Positions 33,674 to 42,798 of a stretch of 64,000 nt of DNA are shown here, piece by piece (position 1 is the stretch's first letter; every line of letters starts with the position of its first letter). A program made the position numbers and the translations under genes. Origin of the DNA: Permianibacter aggregans (GTDB lineage: Bacteria > Pseudomonadota > Gammaproteobacteria > Enterobacterales > Permianibacteraceae); NCBI RefSeq assembly GCF_009756665.1, contig NZ_CP037953.1, positions 3,844,001 to 3,908,000 of the forward strand, in the 5' to 3' direction. The notes below the pieces were generated by a model. The model had not been told where the DNA came from. It saw only the letters and a list, made by a program, of their open reading frames with translations, and ran no database searches.

Positions 33674-35161
33674 TCATTTCATCGTCGGCATTGAAAATTC
33701 GCTATGCAGATGCAGATTGCCGGGCCAGCGACCGGTGATCGTTTTCAGCTGGGTGTAAAAACGCACGCCTTCCATGCCGTGCATGGCCTGACTACCAAAC
33801 AATGAATGTTTCCAGCCGCCAAAGCTGTGAAAGGCCATCGGCACCGGTATCGGCACATTGATGCCGACCATGCCAACCTGGATGTGCTGGGCGAACTCGC
33901 GCGCCGCCTCTCCATCGCGGGTGAAAATCGCGGTGCCATTGCCGTAAGGATGGTCGTTGATCAGCGCGACGGCCTGCTCAAGATTCTCGACCCGAACGAC
34001 GACCAGCACCGGTCCGAAAATTTCCTCTCGGTAAATCTTCATGTTGGGCCTGACGTGATCGAACAGCGTGGCGCCGAGGAAAAAGCCGGGTTTTTGGCTG
34101 ATTTCCTGTTCGCGGCCATCAACCCGCAATGTCGCGCCTTCAGCAACGCCGGAGTCGATATAGCTCAGTACCTTGTCTTTGTGTGCCGAGGTGATCAGCG
34201 GCCCCATATCGACTTGTTGATCGCCAGCCCCGACACGCAGCGCCTGCGCTTTCTGCGCCAGTTTCTCGACCAGTTCATCAGCACAATCACCGATGGCCAC
34301 CGCGACCGAGATCGCCATGCAGCGCTCGCCGGCCGAGCCGTAAGCGGCGCCAATCAGGGCGTTCGCGGCCTGTTCCAAATCAGCATCCGGCATTACGACC
34401 AAATGATTCTTGGCACCACCGAGTGCTTGCACACGCTTGCCGTTGGCTGAGCCGCGTGTGTAGATATATTCCGCTATTGGCGTCGAGCCAACGAAACTCA
34501 ACGCCCGCACGTCCGGATGGTCGAGCAGGGCATCGACGGCTTCCTTGTCGCCATTGACGACGTTGAATACTCCGGCTGGTAAACCCGCTTCGCGCAATAA
34601 TTCAGCCAAAAACAAGGCAGGGCTTGGGTCACGTTCGGAGGGTTTCAGAATGAAGGTATTGCCACAGGCAATGGCGATCGGAAACATCCACATCGGCACC
34701 ATGACCGGGAAATTGAACGGTGTGATGCCGGCGACGACACCAACCGGCTGACGCAGCGACCAGCTATCGATACTACGGCCGACATTGTCGCTGTGCTCGC
34801 CTTTCAACAAATGCGGAATGCCGCAGGCGAATTCGACCACTTCCAGGCCGCGGGTCAGTTCGCCATGGGCATCGGACAACACTTTACCGTGCTCAGCGGT
34901 GATCATCGCGGCCAAGGTATCGGCATGTTGCAGCAGCAATTCGCGAAAACGAAACAGGATGCGGGCTCGGGAAACGGCCGGCATCGCGGCCCAGTCGGGC
35001 AGTGCATTGCGAGCGGCGTTTACGGCTACTGCGACGTCCTCGCGGCAAGCCAGCAGCACTTTATTACTGACTTGTCCGGTTGCCGGGTTGAATACCTCGG
35101 CGGAACGCTGGGCGCTCAAGGCCGTGCGTTCGCCATTAACAAAATGACCTAACACATTCAT
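33674..35161 (-). CDS. mmsA: Methylmalonate/malonate-semialdehyde dehydrogenase (CoA-acylating)
   Basis: MmsA (495 aa), an ALDH-family enzyme that turns malonate semialdehyde into acetyl-CoA and CO2, and methylmalonate semialdehyde into propionyl-CoA. [20 protein letters not shown] is diagnostic for Mms[15 protein letters not shown] has the catalytic Cys, and [18 protein letters not shown] ends the family signature. With the adjacent omega-aminotransferase it would degrade beta-alanine. The ATG at 35161 follows AGGTG at a good distance. A GTG at 35170, directly after the upstream stop, is the alternative. Confidence 0.93.
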   Translation of the reverse strand: MNVLGHFVNGERTALSAQRSAEVFNPATGQVSNKVLLACREDVAVAVNAARNALPDWAAMPAVSRARILFRFRELLLQHADTLAAMITAEHGKVLSDAHGELTRGLEVVEFACGIPHLLKGEHSDNVGRSIDSWSLRQPVGVVAGITPFNFPVMVPMWMFPIAIACGNTFILKPSERDPSPALFLAELLREAGLPAGVFNVVNGDKEAVDALLDHPDVRALSFVGSTPIAEYIYTRGSANGKRVQALGGAKNHLVVMPDADLEQAANALIGAAYGSAGERCMAISVAVAIGDCADELVEKLAQKAQALRVGAGDQQVDMGPLITSAHKDKVLSYIDSGVAEGATLRVDGREQEISQKPGFFLGATLFDHVRPNMKIYREEIFGPVLVVVRVENLEQAVALINDHPYGNGTAIFTRDGEAAREFAQHIQVGMVGINVPIPVPMAFHSFGGWKHSLFGSQAMHGMEGVRFYTQLKTITGRWPGNLHLHSEFSMPTMK

Positions 35162-35170
35162 CGAATACAC

Positions 35171-36490
35171 CTACGGTGTGGCGGCCAGCACCTCGGCCAG
35201 CCGACCAATCAACTCATCAATTTGCGCGCGCTCGATAATCAGCGGCGGCGACATCGCAATAGTGTCGCCAGTGACCCGCACCATGGCGCCGCGCCGGAAC
35301 ATCTCGGTGAACACCTGATAAGCGCGCTGGCCCGGTTTGCCGTCGCGTGGCGCCAGTTGCACGGCGCCAATCAAACCGAAATCGCGGATATCGACGACAT
35401 GTGGCTGCTCGCGTAACGAATGCAGACGTTGCTGCCAGTAACTTTCCAACTCGCGTGCCCGGGTAAACAGATTTTCCCGTTCGTAGATATCGAGCGCTGC
35501 GATGCCTGCCGCGCAGGCAACCGGGTGACCGGAATAGGTGTAGCCATGGAACAGCTCAATGCCAGCTTCGCCGCCTTGCATAAAGGCGTCGTGGATAGGT
35601 GGCCGGACAAATACCGCGCCCATTGGAATGGCGCCATTGGTCAGGCCCTTGGCGGCGGTGATGATATCCGGCAATACATCGAAACGCTGCGCCGCGAACG
35701 GCTCGCCGATGCGGCCGAAACCAGTAATGACTTCATCGAAAATCAGCAGGATGCCGTGCGCATCGCAAATTTCGCGCAGGCGTTTCAGATAACCTTCCGG
35801 TGGCAGGATGACACCGGCCGAGCCGGAAATCGGTTCGACGATAACGGCCGCAATCGTCGACGCATCATGCAACGTGATCAGCCGTTCCAAATCGTCGGCG
35901 AGTTCAGTGCCATTTTTCGGTAAGCCTTGACTGAACGCGTTTTCCGGTAACAGCGTATGGCGCAGGTGATCAACGCCAGTCAAAAGGCTGCCGAAATACT
36001 TGCGGTTATGAACAATGCCACCGACCGAAATACCGCCAAAGCCAACACCGTGGTAACCCTTTTCCCGGCCGATCAGACGTTGACGGGCCCCATCGCCACG
36101 CAGGCGGTGATAAGCCAGCGCCATTTTCAAAGCCGTGTCGACCGATTCCGAACCGGAGTTGGTGAAAAACACATGACGCATATCACCCGGTAGATGCTTG
36201 GCCAGCCGGTTGGCAAACTCGAACGGCAGCGGGTGTCCCATCTGGAAGCTTGGGGCATAATCCATTTCGCCAATCTGTTTCGCCACGGCATGGCTGATTT
36301 CCTCGCGGCCATGGCCGAGGTTGCAGCACCAGAGTCCGGCGGTGCCGTCCAGTACCTGGCGACCGTCGACATCGGTGTAATACATGCCTTTGGCAGATTG
36401 CAGCAGGCGAGGGGCGGACTTGAACTGGCGATTGGCCGTAAACGGCATCCAGTAAGCCTCCAGGGAGGAGGTATCGGGCAATGTGGACAT
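35171..36490 (-). CDS. Beta-alanine (omega-amino acid):pyruvate aminotransferase
   Basis: A class-III PLP aminotransferase (439 aa) of the beta-alanine:pyruvate type, which yields malonate semialdehyde and alanine. AYWMPFTANRQFKSAPRLL at the N-terminus, DGTAGLWCCNLGHGR, and ITAAKGLTNGAIPMGAVFV with the PLP Lys are typical. LLIFDEVITGFGRIGEPFAA is the cofactor Asp block. It precedes mmsA by less than 10 bp, so the two form a beta-alanine degradation operon. It is divergent from puuR and shares a 140-bp control region with it. Confidence 0.9.
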   Translation of the reverse strand: MSTLPDTSSLEAYWMPFTANRQFKSAPRLLQSAKGMYYTDVDGRQVLDGTAGLWCCNLGHGREEISHAVAKQIGEMDYAPSFQMGHPLPFEFANRLAKHLPGDMRHVFFTNSGSESVDTALKMALAYHRLRGDGARQRLIGREKGYHGVGFGGISVGGIVHNRKYFGSLLTGVDHLRHTLLPENAFSQGLPKNGTELADDLERLITLHDASTIAAVIVEPISGSAGVILPPEGYLKRLREICDAHGILLIFDEVITGFGRIGEPFAAQRFDVLPDIITAAKGLTNGAIPMGAVFVRPPIHDAFMQGGEAGIELFHGYTYSGHPVACAAGIAALDIYERENLFTRARELESYWQQRLHSLREQPHVVDIRDFGLIGAVQLAPRDGKPGQRAYQVFTEMFRRGAMVRVTGDTIAMSPPLIIERAQIDELIGRLAEVLAATP

Positions 36491-36550
36491 CGGTAATGAT
36501 CACCGGTGGAACAGACTCGCCGGCATCATAGCTGATTAAAAAATTAAACA

Positions 36551-36566
36551 GCAATATGCTTATTGC
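36551..36566. promoter_or_regulatory. Palindromic operator candidate in the aminotransferase/puuR control region
   Basis: GCAATA-TGCT-TATTGC, a perfect 6-bp inverted repeat. It lies between a TTAAAC and a TAGAAT that could be -35 and -10 of puuR (19-base spacing). It is the natural place for PuuR to repress both divergent units. The assignment to PuuR is inference. Confidence 0.45.
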
Positions 36567-36630
36567 ACTAGAATCAAGCGCTGTTCGCGTGTCGCTGTGG
36601 CAATAAAATAAACAGGAGAGCAGGAAACCG

Positions 36631-37179
36631 ATGTCCGATGATATTGGTGAACGTCTGAAACGGGTACGTCAGCGCCATGGCATGTCGCAACGGGCGCTGG
36701 CCAAGCGCGCCGGCGTCACCAACGGCTTGATTTCATTGATTGAGCAGAACCGGGTCAGCCCGTCGATCGCCTCATTGAAGAAAGTGCTGGATGGCGTACC
36801 GATTTCACTGGCCGAGTTTTTCACGGCCGATATCGCTGATCAGCACAAGGTGTTTTATCAGGGCAGCGAGCTGCCGGATTTGGGTAAAGAGGGCATCAGC
36901 TATCGGCTGGTCGGTTACGACCGGCATCAACGCCAGATGTCCATCCTGCGCGAAACCTATTTGCCGGGCTCCGATACCGGCGCCGACATGCTGACCCATG
37001 ACGGCGAAGAGGGCGGCGTCGTGTTGCGCGGCACGCTGGAAGTGACGGTTGGCAGCGAAGTGAAACTGCTCGGCCCTGGCGACAGCTATTATTTTGAATC
37101 CCGCATTCCGCATCGTTTTCGCAATGTCTCCGATGAGCCCTGTGAACTGGTGACGGCCAATTCACCCCCGACCTTCTGA
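36631..37179 (+). CDS. puuR: PuuR-like transcriptional repressor (XRE HTH plus cupin)
   Basis: A 182-aa regulator. The N-terminal Cro/CI-type helix-turn-helix covers residues 7-62, including MSQRALAKRAGVTNGLISLI. The C-terminal cupin domain (about residues 105-180) contains GGVVLRGTLEVTVG and SYYFESRIPHRF. This arrangement and length match PuuR, which represses putrescine utilisation genes and is released by putrescine. It is directly upstream of the PuuC-like dehydrogenase and divergent from the beta-alanine operon. The ribosome binding site AGGAGAG is about 10 bases from the ATG. Confidence 0.92.
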   Translation: MSDDIGERLKRVRQRHGMSQRALAKRAGVTNGLISLIEQNRVSPSIASLKKVLDGVPISLAEFFTADIADQHKVFYQGSELPDLGKEGISYRLVGYDRHQRQMSILRETYLPGSDTGADMLTHDGEEGGVVLRGTLEVTVGSEVKLLGPGDSYYFESRIPHRFRNVSDEPCELVTANSPPTF

Positions 37180-37200
37180 TTCTTGAGGATGGTGAGCGAC

Positions 37201-38709
37201 ATGAGTCAACGCAACGAAAGAAAACCGCTAAGCAAAACCGAATGGCAGCAGCGTGCGCAAAGCATCAGTTTTCCGCAGCTGGCGGTGATTGACGGCAAGA
37301 GTGTGCCATCGGTCAGTGGTAAACGTTTCGACACGATTAGTCCGCTGAACGGCAAAGTGCTGACCTCGATTGCCGAATGCGATGCGGCCGATGCCGAAAT
37401 TGCCGTGCATGTCGCTCGCCGTCGTTTTGACGAAGGCGTTTGGAGCCGGCAATCGCCTGCACAGCGCAAGAAAGTGTTGGTGCGTCTGGCGGAGTTGATG
37501 CTCGCCCATCGTGAAGAACTGGCGCTGCTGGAAACGCTGGATATGGGCAAACCCATTTCCGATTCGCTCAATGTCGATGTGCGCAGCTCAGCCAATTGCG
37601 TGCGCTGGTTCGGTGAGTTAGTCGACAAGGTTTACGATCAGGTGTCGCCCACCGGTGAAGATGCAATTGGTTTGACAACACGTGAACCGGTTGGTGTGGT
37701 CGCTTGTATCGTACCGTGGAATTTTCCGCTATTGATGACCTCGTGGAAAATCGCGCCAGCACTGGCCGCCGGCAATTCGGTGATTCTGAAACCCTCGGAA
37801 AAATCGCCAATGACGGCCTTGAAACTCACCAGTTTGGCGCTCGAAGCCGGCATTCCTCCCGGCGTGTTCAACGTATTGCCCGGATACGGTCACACCGTTG
37901 GTAAAGCATTGGCTTTACATATGGATGTTGATTGCATTGCCTTTACCGGTTCAACGGCGATTGGCAAACAAATTTTGCAAATGGCTGGGCAGTCGAACAT
38001 GAAACGCGCCTGGCTGGAATGCGGTGGCAAGAGTCCGCATCTGGTGTTCGCCGATGCGCCGGATTTGGATGCCGCCGCCGAGGCGGCTGCCTACGCGATT
38101 TTTTACAACCAGGGCGAAATGTGTTCGGCGGGTTCGCGCTTGCTGGTCGAGAAAAAAATTGCCAAGGAATTTCAGCAAGAAGTACTACGGAAAGCCAAGC
38201 ACTGGCAGCCGGGCGATCCGCTGGATCCGGAAACCAAAGTCGGCGCCATCGTCGATGACAAGCAAATGAAAACGGTGCTGGACTATATTGAGCAGGGCAA
38301 GCAGGAATGCGAGCTGGTGTTCGGCGGTAATCAGATTTTTCAGGAAACCGGCGGCTATTTTATCGAGCCTACCGTGTTCAGCAATGTTCGCTCTGATCAC
38401 GTCATTGCCCGCGAAGAGATTTTCGGGCCGGTATTGGCCGTGCAAACTTTTGAAACCGATGAGCAGGCGATTCGCATTGCCAACGATACGCCTTATGGTT
38501 TGGCGGCGGCGCTATGGACTCGCGATATCACCCGTGCCCATCGCACCGCACGTGCCTTGCGTGCCGGCTCGGTCTGGATCAATTGCTACGATGGTGGCGA
38601 TATCACGACACCGTTTGGCGGTTACAAGCAATCGGGTAACGGTCGTGACAAATCGATTCATGCGCTGGATAAATACACGGAACTGAAAGCAACCTGGATT
38701 CAGCTATAA
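37201..38709 (+). CDS. puuC: Gamma-glutamyl-gamma-aminobutyraldehyde dehydrogenase (PuuC-like)
   Basis: An NAD(P)-dependent aldehyde dehydrogenase (about 502 aa). In the Puu route it oxidises gamma-glutamyl-gamma-aminobutyraldehyde to gamma-glutamyl-GABA. IVPWNFPLLMTSWKIAPALA is the cofactor region, LECGGKSPHLVF holds the general-base Glu, and YNQGEMCSAGSRLLVE holds the nucleophile Cys. The end, FGGYKQSGNGRDKS, matches PuuC/AldB-type enzymes. Specificity is inferred from puuR next door and from the PuuA, PuuB and PuuD genes nearby. The ATG at 37201 follows GGTGAG. Upstream ATGs at 37183 and 37189 are alternatives. Confidence 0.88.
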   Translation: MSQRNERKPLSKTEWQQRAQSISFPQLAVIDGKSVPSVSGKRFDTISPLNGKVLTSIAECDAADAEIAVHVARRRFDEGVWSRQSPAQRKKVLVRLAELMLAHREELALLETLDMGKPISDSLNVDVRSSANCVRWFGELVDKVYDQVSPTGEDAIGLTTREPVGVVACIVPWNFPLLMTSWKIAPALAAGNSVILKPSEKSPMTALKLTSLALEAGIPPGVFNVLPGYGHTVGKALALHMDVDCIAFTGSTAIGKQILQMAGQSNMKRAWLECGGKSPHLVFADAPDLDAAAEAAAYAIFYNQGEMCSAGSRLLVEKKIAKEFQQEVLRKAKHWQPGDPLDPETKVGAIVDDKQMKTVLDYIEQGKQECELVFGGNQIFQETGGYFIEPTVFSNVRSDHVIAREEIFGPVLAVQTFETDEQAIRIANDTPYGLAAALWTRDITRAHRTARALRAGSVWINCYDGGDITTPFGGYKQSGNGRDKSIHALDKYTELKATWIQL

Positions 38710-38718
38710 ACCAATCGA

Positions 38719-39777
38719 TCAGTTCGTTACCCGAATAAACTCCGGCGAATGGGGGGCGCCATGCTCATCGAGTTCGGCGCGATTACGACCGAGGCTTTTG
38801 GCTTTGTATAGAGCCGCATCGGCGCGCGCCAGCCAGCAAGGCCAGTCTTCGCCGTTTTTCAAGACCGCTGCACCGATCGAAATGGTGACGCGACCGCCCG
38901 GGCTTTTCAAATCCTGTTCCATTTGCTGACGTAGTTTCTCGGCGAAATGTTCAGCACCATGCCAGTCGGTATTCGGTAGCAACAATAGAAATTCTTCGCC
39001 ACCAAAACGGAAAAACCGATCGACCTGACGGATATGCTCGCTGGCCAGGTGGGCAAAGCGCACCAGCACTTGATCGCCGGCATCGTGGCCATGACGGTCG
39101 TTGATTTGTTTGAAGTGATCCAGATCGATCAGAATCAGCGACACCGGATTTACATCACGCTTGAAGGTGTCGACGGCACGCTGCAACTCGACGGTCATGA
39201 TGCGCCGATTCAAGGCTCCAGTCAGCGGATCACGTGTTGCCAGTTGTTCCAGTTTGCGGTGTTGCAAATCGTAGCGGAAGGAAATGATGTAGCTGAGTGT
39301 GCCCAGTAACAGCGCCGTTGCCGTGAATGACACCATCTGTGGCACCGAGGAAAAAGCGCGACCATCGACGACCAGAAAAATAATCGCGGCCAGCGTGATG
39401 GTGGCGGCATAGAGGCGATGTCGGGTCAGGAAAAAATTGGTGACGATTGCCGTCGACATCCAGAATAACCCGGCAACGCCAAGTAACTCTGAACTCGCGC
39501 AGGCACCAACGCTGCTGACCAACACCAGCACGCGTCCGGCGCGTTCATTATTGCCGCTGCGCCAGGCGTAGACGACGACACCGCCGATCAACAACACCAG
39601 CAGCGTGTCGAGTACACCGACCCAGAAATTCCCACTGAGAAAACGATAAGCCGCGAACGGGCTGATGACAGCAACCGTGCAGGCGCCAAACACCGAAATG
39701 ATGGCTAACTGAAAATCCGTCTGCAGGCGGTTAAGTAATGGAGATGCTCGGGTATTCATTTCTGCACCGTACCTCAT
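38719..39777 (-). CDS. Membrane-bound diguanylate cyclase (GGDEF)
   Basis: A 352-aa protein with five or six hydrophobic helices (about residues 20-180, no recognised sensor family) and a C-terminal GGDEF domain that makes cyclic di-GMP. The active site is FRFGGEEFLLLLP (GGEEF variant, catalytically competent in other proteins), preceded by LILIDLDHFKQINDRHGHDAGD. No clear RxxD inhibitory site is seen a few residues before GGEEF. The ATG at 39777 follows AAGGATGA. An ATG at 39759 is an alternative. Convergent with puuC with only 9 bp between them. Confidence 0.9.
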   Translation of the reverse strand: MRYGAEMNTRASPLLNRLQTDFQLAIISVFGACTVAVISPFAAYRFLSGNFWVGVLDTLLVLLIGGVVVYAWRSGNNERAGRVLVLVSSVGACASSELLGVAGLFWMSTAIVTNFFLTRHRLYAATITLAAIIFLVVDGRAFSSVPQMVSFTATALLLGTLSYIISFRYDLQHRKLEQLATRDPLTGALNRRIMTVELQRAVDTFKRDVNPVSLILIDLDHFKQINDRHGHDAGDQVLVRFAHLASEHIRQVDRFFRFGGEEFLLLLPNTDWHGAEHFAEKLRQQMEQDLKSPGGRVTISIGAAVLKNGEDWPCWLARADAALYKAKSLGRNRAELDEHGAPHSPEFIRVTN

Positions 39778-39877
39778 TCATCCTTGAATTTGCGGTGTGC
39801 ACAGCGATGCCGAAGCATAGCACCGATGCGTCGCCGGCGCTATGCACAATGGGCACGCTCGAATCAGATAGGCGCGA

Positions 39878-40267
39878 TCAGAGGTAGCGAATCAGCCAGC
39901 TCCACGGCGTATGCAGATGTGCAGCGCCGATGATGTAGATGAACGTCGCGACGGCCAGCAGAAAATAGAACAGCTTTTCAACGAAGCCCTTGGCTCTTTT
40001 CACGGCCATGTAGCCAAACACGATGTAGACAATCAGACCGATGACTTTTGCGGTCAGCCAGGCATGCACGAACGGATACTGCTGCATCAGATAGGACAGA
40101 TAGATCGCGGATACCAGCAACGCGGTATCGATGATATGCGGCAGCACCCGGTAGGCAAACGCGTTGTTGTTGTAGCTCATCAGCGCGCGCAAGCCGCGCC
40201 ACAAAAACAACAATCCGCTGAGCACAACGGCAGTGATATGGATGTGTTTGACGATGGTATAGAGCAT
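39878..40267 (-). CDS. SirB2 family membrane protein
   Basis: A 129-aa inner-membrane protein of the SirB family with four hydrophobic helices. The N-terminal KHIHITAVVLSGLLFLWRG, the central PHIIDTALLVSAIYL and HAWLTAKVIGLIVYIVFGY are family-typical. SirB was named for affecting invasion-gene expression in Salmonella. Its biochemical role is unknown. It is separated from the upstream agmatinase gene by a terminator, so it is probably expressed independently. Confidence 0.88.
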   Translation of the reverse strand: MLYTIVKHIHITAVVLSGLLFLWRGLRALMSYNNNAFAYRVLPHIIDTALLVSAIYLSYLMQQYPFVHAWLTAKVIGLIVYIVFGYMAVKRAKGFVEKLFYFLLAVATFIYIIGAAHLHTPWSWLIRYL

Positions 40268-40290
40268 GGCGACGTCTTTATTGTTTGGTT

Positions 40291-40316
40291 AAGAAAACAG
40301 CCCGCCGAAGCGGGCC
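40291..40316 (-). terminator. Rho-independent terminator after the agmatinase gene
   Basis: On the minus strand the stem GCCCGC / GCGGGC with loop TTCG is followed by TGTTTTCTT. It lies about 13 bp after the agmatinase stop. Confidence 0.75.
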
Positions 40317-40328
40317 GTGTATCGGCAA

Positions 40329-41294
40329 TTAGAATTTACCGGCCAGTTTCTTGTTGCGCATGATGCACAGGAAATCGCAGGCGATATGGGCCGCAGCCAG
40401 CGCCGTGATTTCGCTCTGATCATAAGACGGCGCTACTTCAACGACATCGGCGCCAATCAGGTTCACATCACCAAGCGCCCGCACGATGTTAAGGGCTTGC
40501 GCGGTCGACAGACCGCCGGCGACCGGCGTGCCGGTGCCCGGGGCATAACTCGGATCCAGACAGTCGATATCGAAGGTCAGGTAAACCGGGTTATTGCCGA
40601 TGGCGTTCTTGATTTCGGCAATCGTTGCCGCGACACCGTTTTCGTGCACCCAGGGCGCGAACAGCATGTTCATGCCCATGTAGTCGTCATTCCAGGTGCG
40701 GATGCCGACCTGCACCGAGCGCTTCGGATCGATCAGGCCTTCGTTGATGGCCTTGTAGAACATCGTGCCGTGATTCAGCGAGTCCGGCGAATCATCCGGC
40801 CAGGTATCGCAATGGGCATCGAAATGGATGATCGATAGCGGCGCGCCGTATTTTTCCGCATGTGCCTTCAGCAGCGGATAAGTGACGTAATGATCGCCAC
40901 CGAAGGTCAGCATCTTGGCGCCGCTGGCCAGAATGGTGCGGGCATGGTCGATGATGCTGTCTTTAATGGTCATTGGATTATGAGCATCGAAATAGCAATC
41001 GCCGTAATCGACGACGGCCAGATCATCGAACGGATCGAAACCCCAAGGGTAAGGCTTCAGTTCCGCCAGTTGTACCGAGGCAGCGCGAATCGCCTGCGGG
41101 CCCATGCGGGCGCCGGAGCGGAAGGTGCAGGCCAAATCGAGCGGAATGCCGCTGATGGCGACATCAACTCCAGTCAAATCCCGGGTGTAGCGGCGGCGCA
41201 TGAACGACAGCGCGCCGGCATAGGTATTTTCAATCGAGGAGCCGTAAAGGGAAGGACGGCGAAAGGCGCCATCGCCTTTGATGATTTCACTCAT
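40329..41294 (-). CDS. speB: Agmatinase (ureohydrolase family)
   Basis: A ureohydrolase of about 321 aa that hydrolyses agmatine to putrescine and urea. The binuclear manganese site is visible in TFGGDHYVTYPLL (His), IIHFDAHCDTWPD (Asp, His, Asp) and LTFDIDCLDPSYAPGTGTP (Asp, Asp). Context with PuuA and PuuB favours agmatinase over guanidinobutyrase or arginase, but the paralogue families are close. The start MSEIIKGDG at 41294 gives the family length. The open frame back to 41378 adds residues unlike the family. Confidence 0.88.
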   Translation of the reverse strand: MSEIIKGDGAFRRPSLYGSSIENTYAGALSFMRRRYTRDLTGVDVAISGIPLDLACTFRSGARMGPQAIRAASVQLAELKPYPWGFDPFDDLAVVDYGDCYFDAHNPMTIKDSIIDHARTILASGAKMLTFGGDHYVTYPLLKAHAEKYGAPLSIIHFDAHCDTWPDDSPDSLNHGTMFYKAINEGLIDPKRSVQVGIRTWNDDYMGMNMLFAPWVHENGVAATIAEIKNAIGNNPVYLTFDIDCLDPSYAPGTGTPVAGGLSTAQALNIVRALGDVNLIGADVVEVAPSYDQSEITALAAAHIACDFLCIMRNKKLAGKF

Positions 41295-41502
41295 GGTGCA
41301 TGACTTCGAATAGCGTCCACCTGCGTCGGTGAACTCCCGGTCGTTTGAGTGGCCGACGGGTAAAGGCCTGGCTGGCAAGTGTAGCGGGTTGGCGGGGTGA
41401 ACTCAAAAATCCGCGGACTTTCAGGACCGGCGATATGACCATAAATTGCCGAATAGATTCATTGTGCGTGGAGTTTCCTGGCCGTTTAGAAGTCGACGCT
41501 GC

Positions 41503-42774
41503 CTACAACAAATCGCGCAGCCGGTACCAGGCCATCGCCAGCACCAGCGCCGGGGTTCGAAACATCGTGCCGCCGGGAAAATTGTGGTGCGGAATCCTGG
41601 CGAACATATCGAAGCGTTCAGCCTGGCCACTGATCGCATCAGCAATCAGCCGCCCGGCCATGCCGGTCAGCGCGACACCATGGCCGGAAAAACCCTGGGC
41701 GAAAAACACATTCGGCTGCAGTCGGCCAAAATGCGGTGCCCGGTTCATCGTGATATCGACATAGCCGCCCCAGGTGTAGGCCGGCTGGATGTCGTGCAAT
41801 TGAGGAAACACGCGCAGCATGTGGCGGCACAGGCGCTCGGTCAGATTGCGTGGTTCCAGTTTTGAATACGATACCCGGCCGCCGAACAGCAAACGATGAT
41901 CGGCCGAGCGGCGAAAATAATCGAGCACAAAATTAGTGTCGCAAACGCAGATGTCGTTGCGGATCAGCGATTCGGCTCGCTCTGGGCCTAGCGGTTCGGT
42001 GGCCATGATGTAGGTGCCGACCGGCATGATTTTGCGATCGAGCTGTGGCGCCAGTTTGCCGAGATAGGCGTTGGCGGCGAGCACGACAAAATCGGCCGTC
42101 ACGGTACCGCGATCAGTTCTGATTTGCACTTTGCTGCCGTGTTGTAGTGACAGGGCCCGCGTTTGTTCGACAATGTCGGCGCCAGCCTTGCGCGCGGCGC
42201 TGGCAAGACCCAAGGTGTAGTTCAGCGGATGCAAATGTCCCGAGCGGGCATCAAACAAGCCGGCGATATAGCGTGGGCTGTTCACCTGTTCGCGCAATCT
42301 TTCGCCGGTCCACAATTCAGTTGGATAATCGTAGGTTTGCTGCAGGAATTCCTGTTCCTGTTCCAAGGCGCGCTGTTGCCGTGGTTTGATCGCGGCGGCA
42401 CAAAAGCCGTCGCGTAAATCGCAATCGATGCCATGATCCGCGACGCGTTTTCGCAACAGAACCAGTGCTTCAATCGAAAGCTGCCAGTGCTGGCGCGCTT
42501 GCGTTTTGCCGACCAGGCGTTGCAGCGTTTGGTTACCACACGCGTAATCGTGAATGAATTGACCGCCGCTGCGACCGCTGGCACCCCAGCCGACGCGTTC
42601 GGCCTCTAGCACAAGCACTTTATAGCCGCGCTCAGCCAAATCGAGCGCGGCAGCGCAACCGGTCATACCGGCGCCGATAATGCAGACGTCGACGTTACGG
42701 TCGCCATCAAGCGATGGCAAACTCGGGAACGAATTGGCGCTGGCGGCATACCAGGAAGGAGCGTGTGCGGACAT
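41503..42774 (-). CDS. puuB: Gamma-glutamylputrescine oxidase (PuuB-like FAD oxidoreductase)
   Basis: A 423-aa DAO-family flavoenzyme. In the Puu pathway it oxidises gamma-glutamylputrescine to gamma-glutamyl-gamma-aminobutyraldehyde with release of ammonia and H2O2. SWYAASANSFPSLPSLDGD at the N-terminus is typical of PuuB. VCIIGAGMTGCAAALDLAERG is the FAD-binding motif, GWGASGRSGGQF the covering loop, and AQGFSGHGVALTGMAGRLIA the C-terminal FAD contact. It lies 24 bp after puuA, same strand, so they are likely co-transcribed. Confidence 0.92.
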   Translation of the reverse strand: MSAHAPSWYAASANSFPSLPSLDGDRNVDVCIIGAGMTGCAAALDLAERGYKVLVLEAERVGWGASGRSGGQFIHDYACGNQTLQRLVGKTQARQHWQLSIEALVLLRKRVADHGIDCDLRDGFCAAAIKPRQQRALEQEQEFLQQTYDYPTELWTGERLREQVNSPRYIAGLFDARSGHLHPLNYTLGLASAARKAGADIVEQTRALSLQHGSKVQIRTDRGTVTADFVVLAANAYLGKLAPQLDRKIMPVGTYIMATEPLGPERAESLIRNDICVCDTNFVLDYFRRSADHRLLFGGRVSYSKLEPRNLTERLCRHMLRVFPQLHDIQPAYTWGGYVDITMNRAPHFGRLQPNVFFAQGFSGHGVALTGMAGRLIADAISGQAERFDMFARIPHHNFPGGTMFRTPALVLAMAWYRLRDLL

Positions 42775-42798
42775 CGAAAATCGTGTAGTGAATGGACC

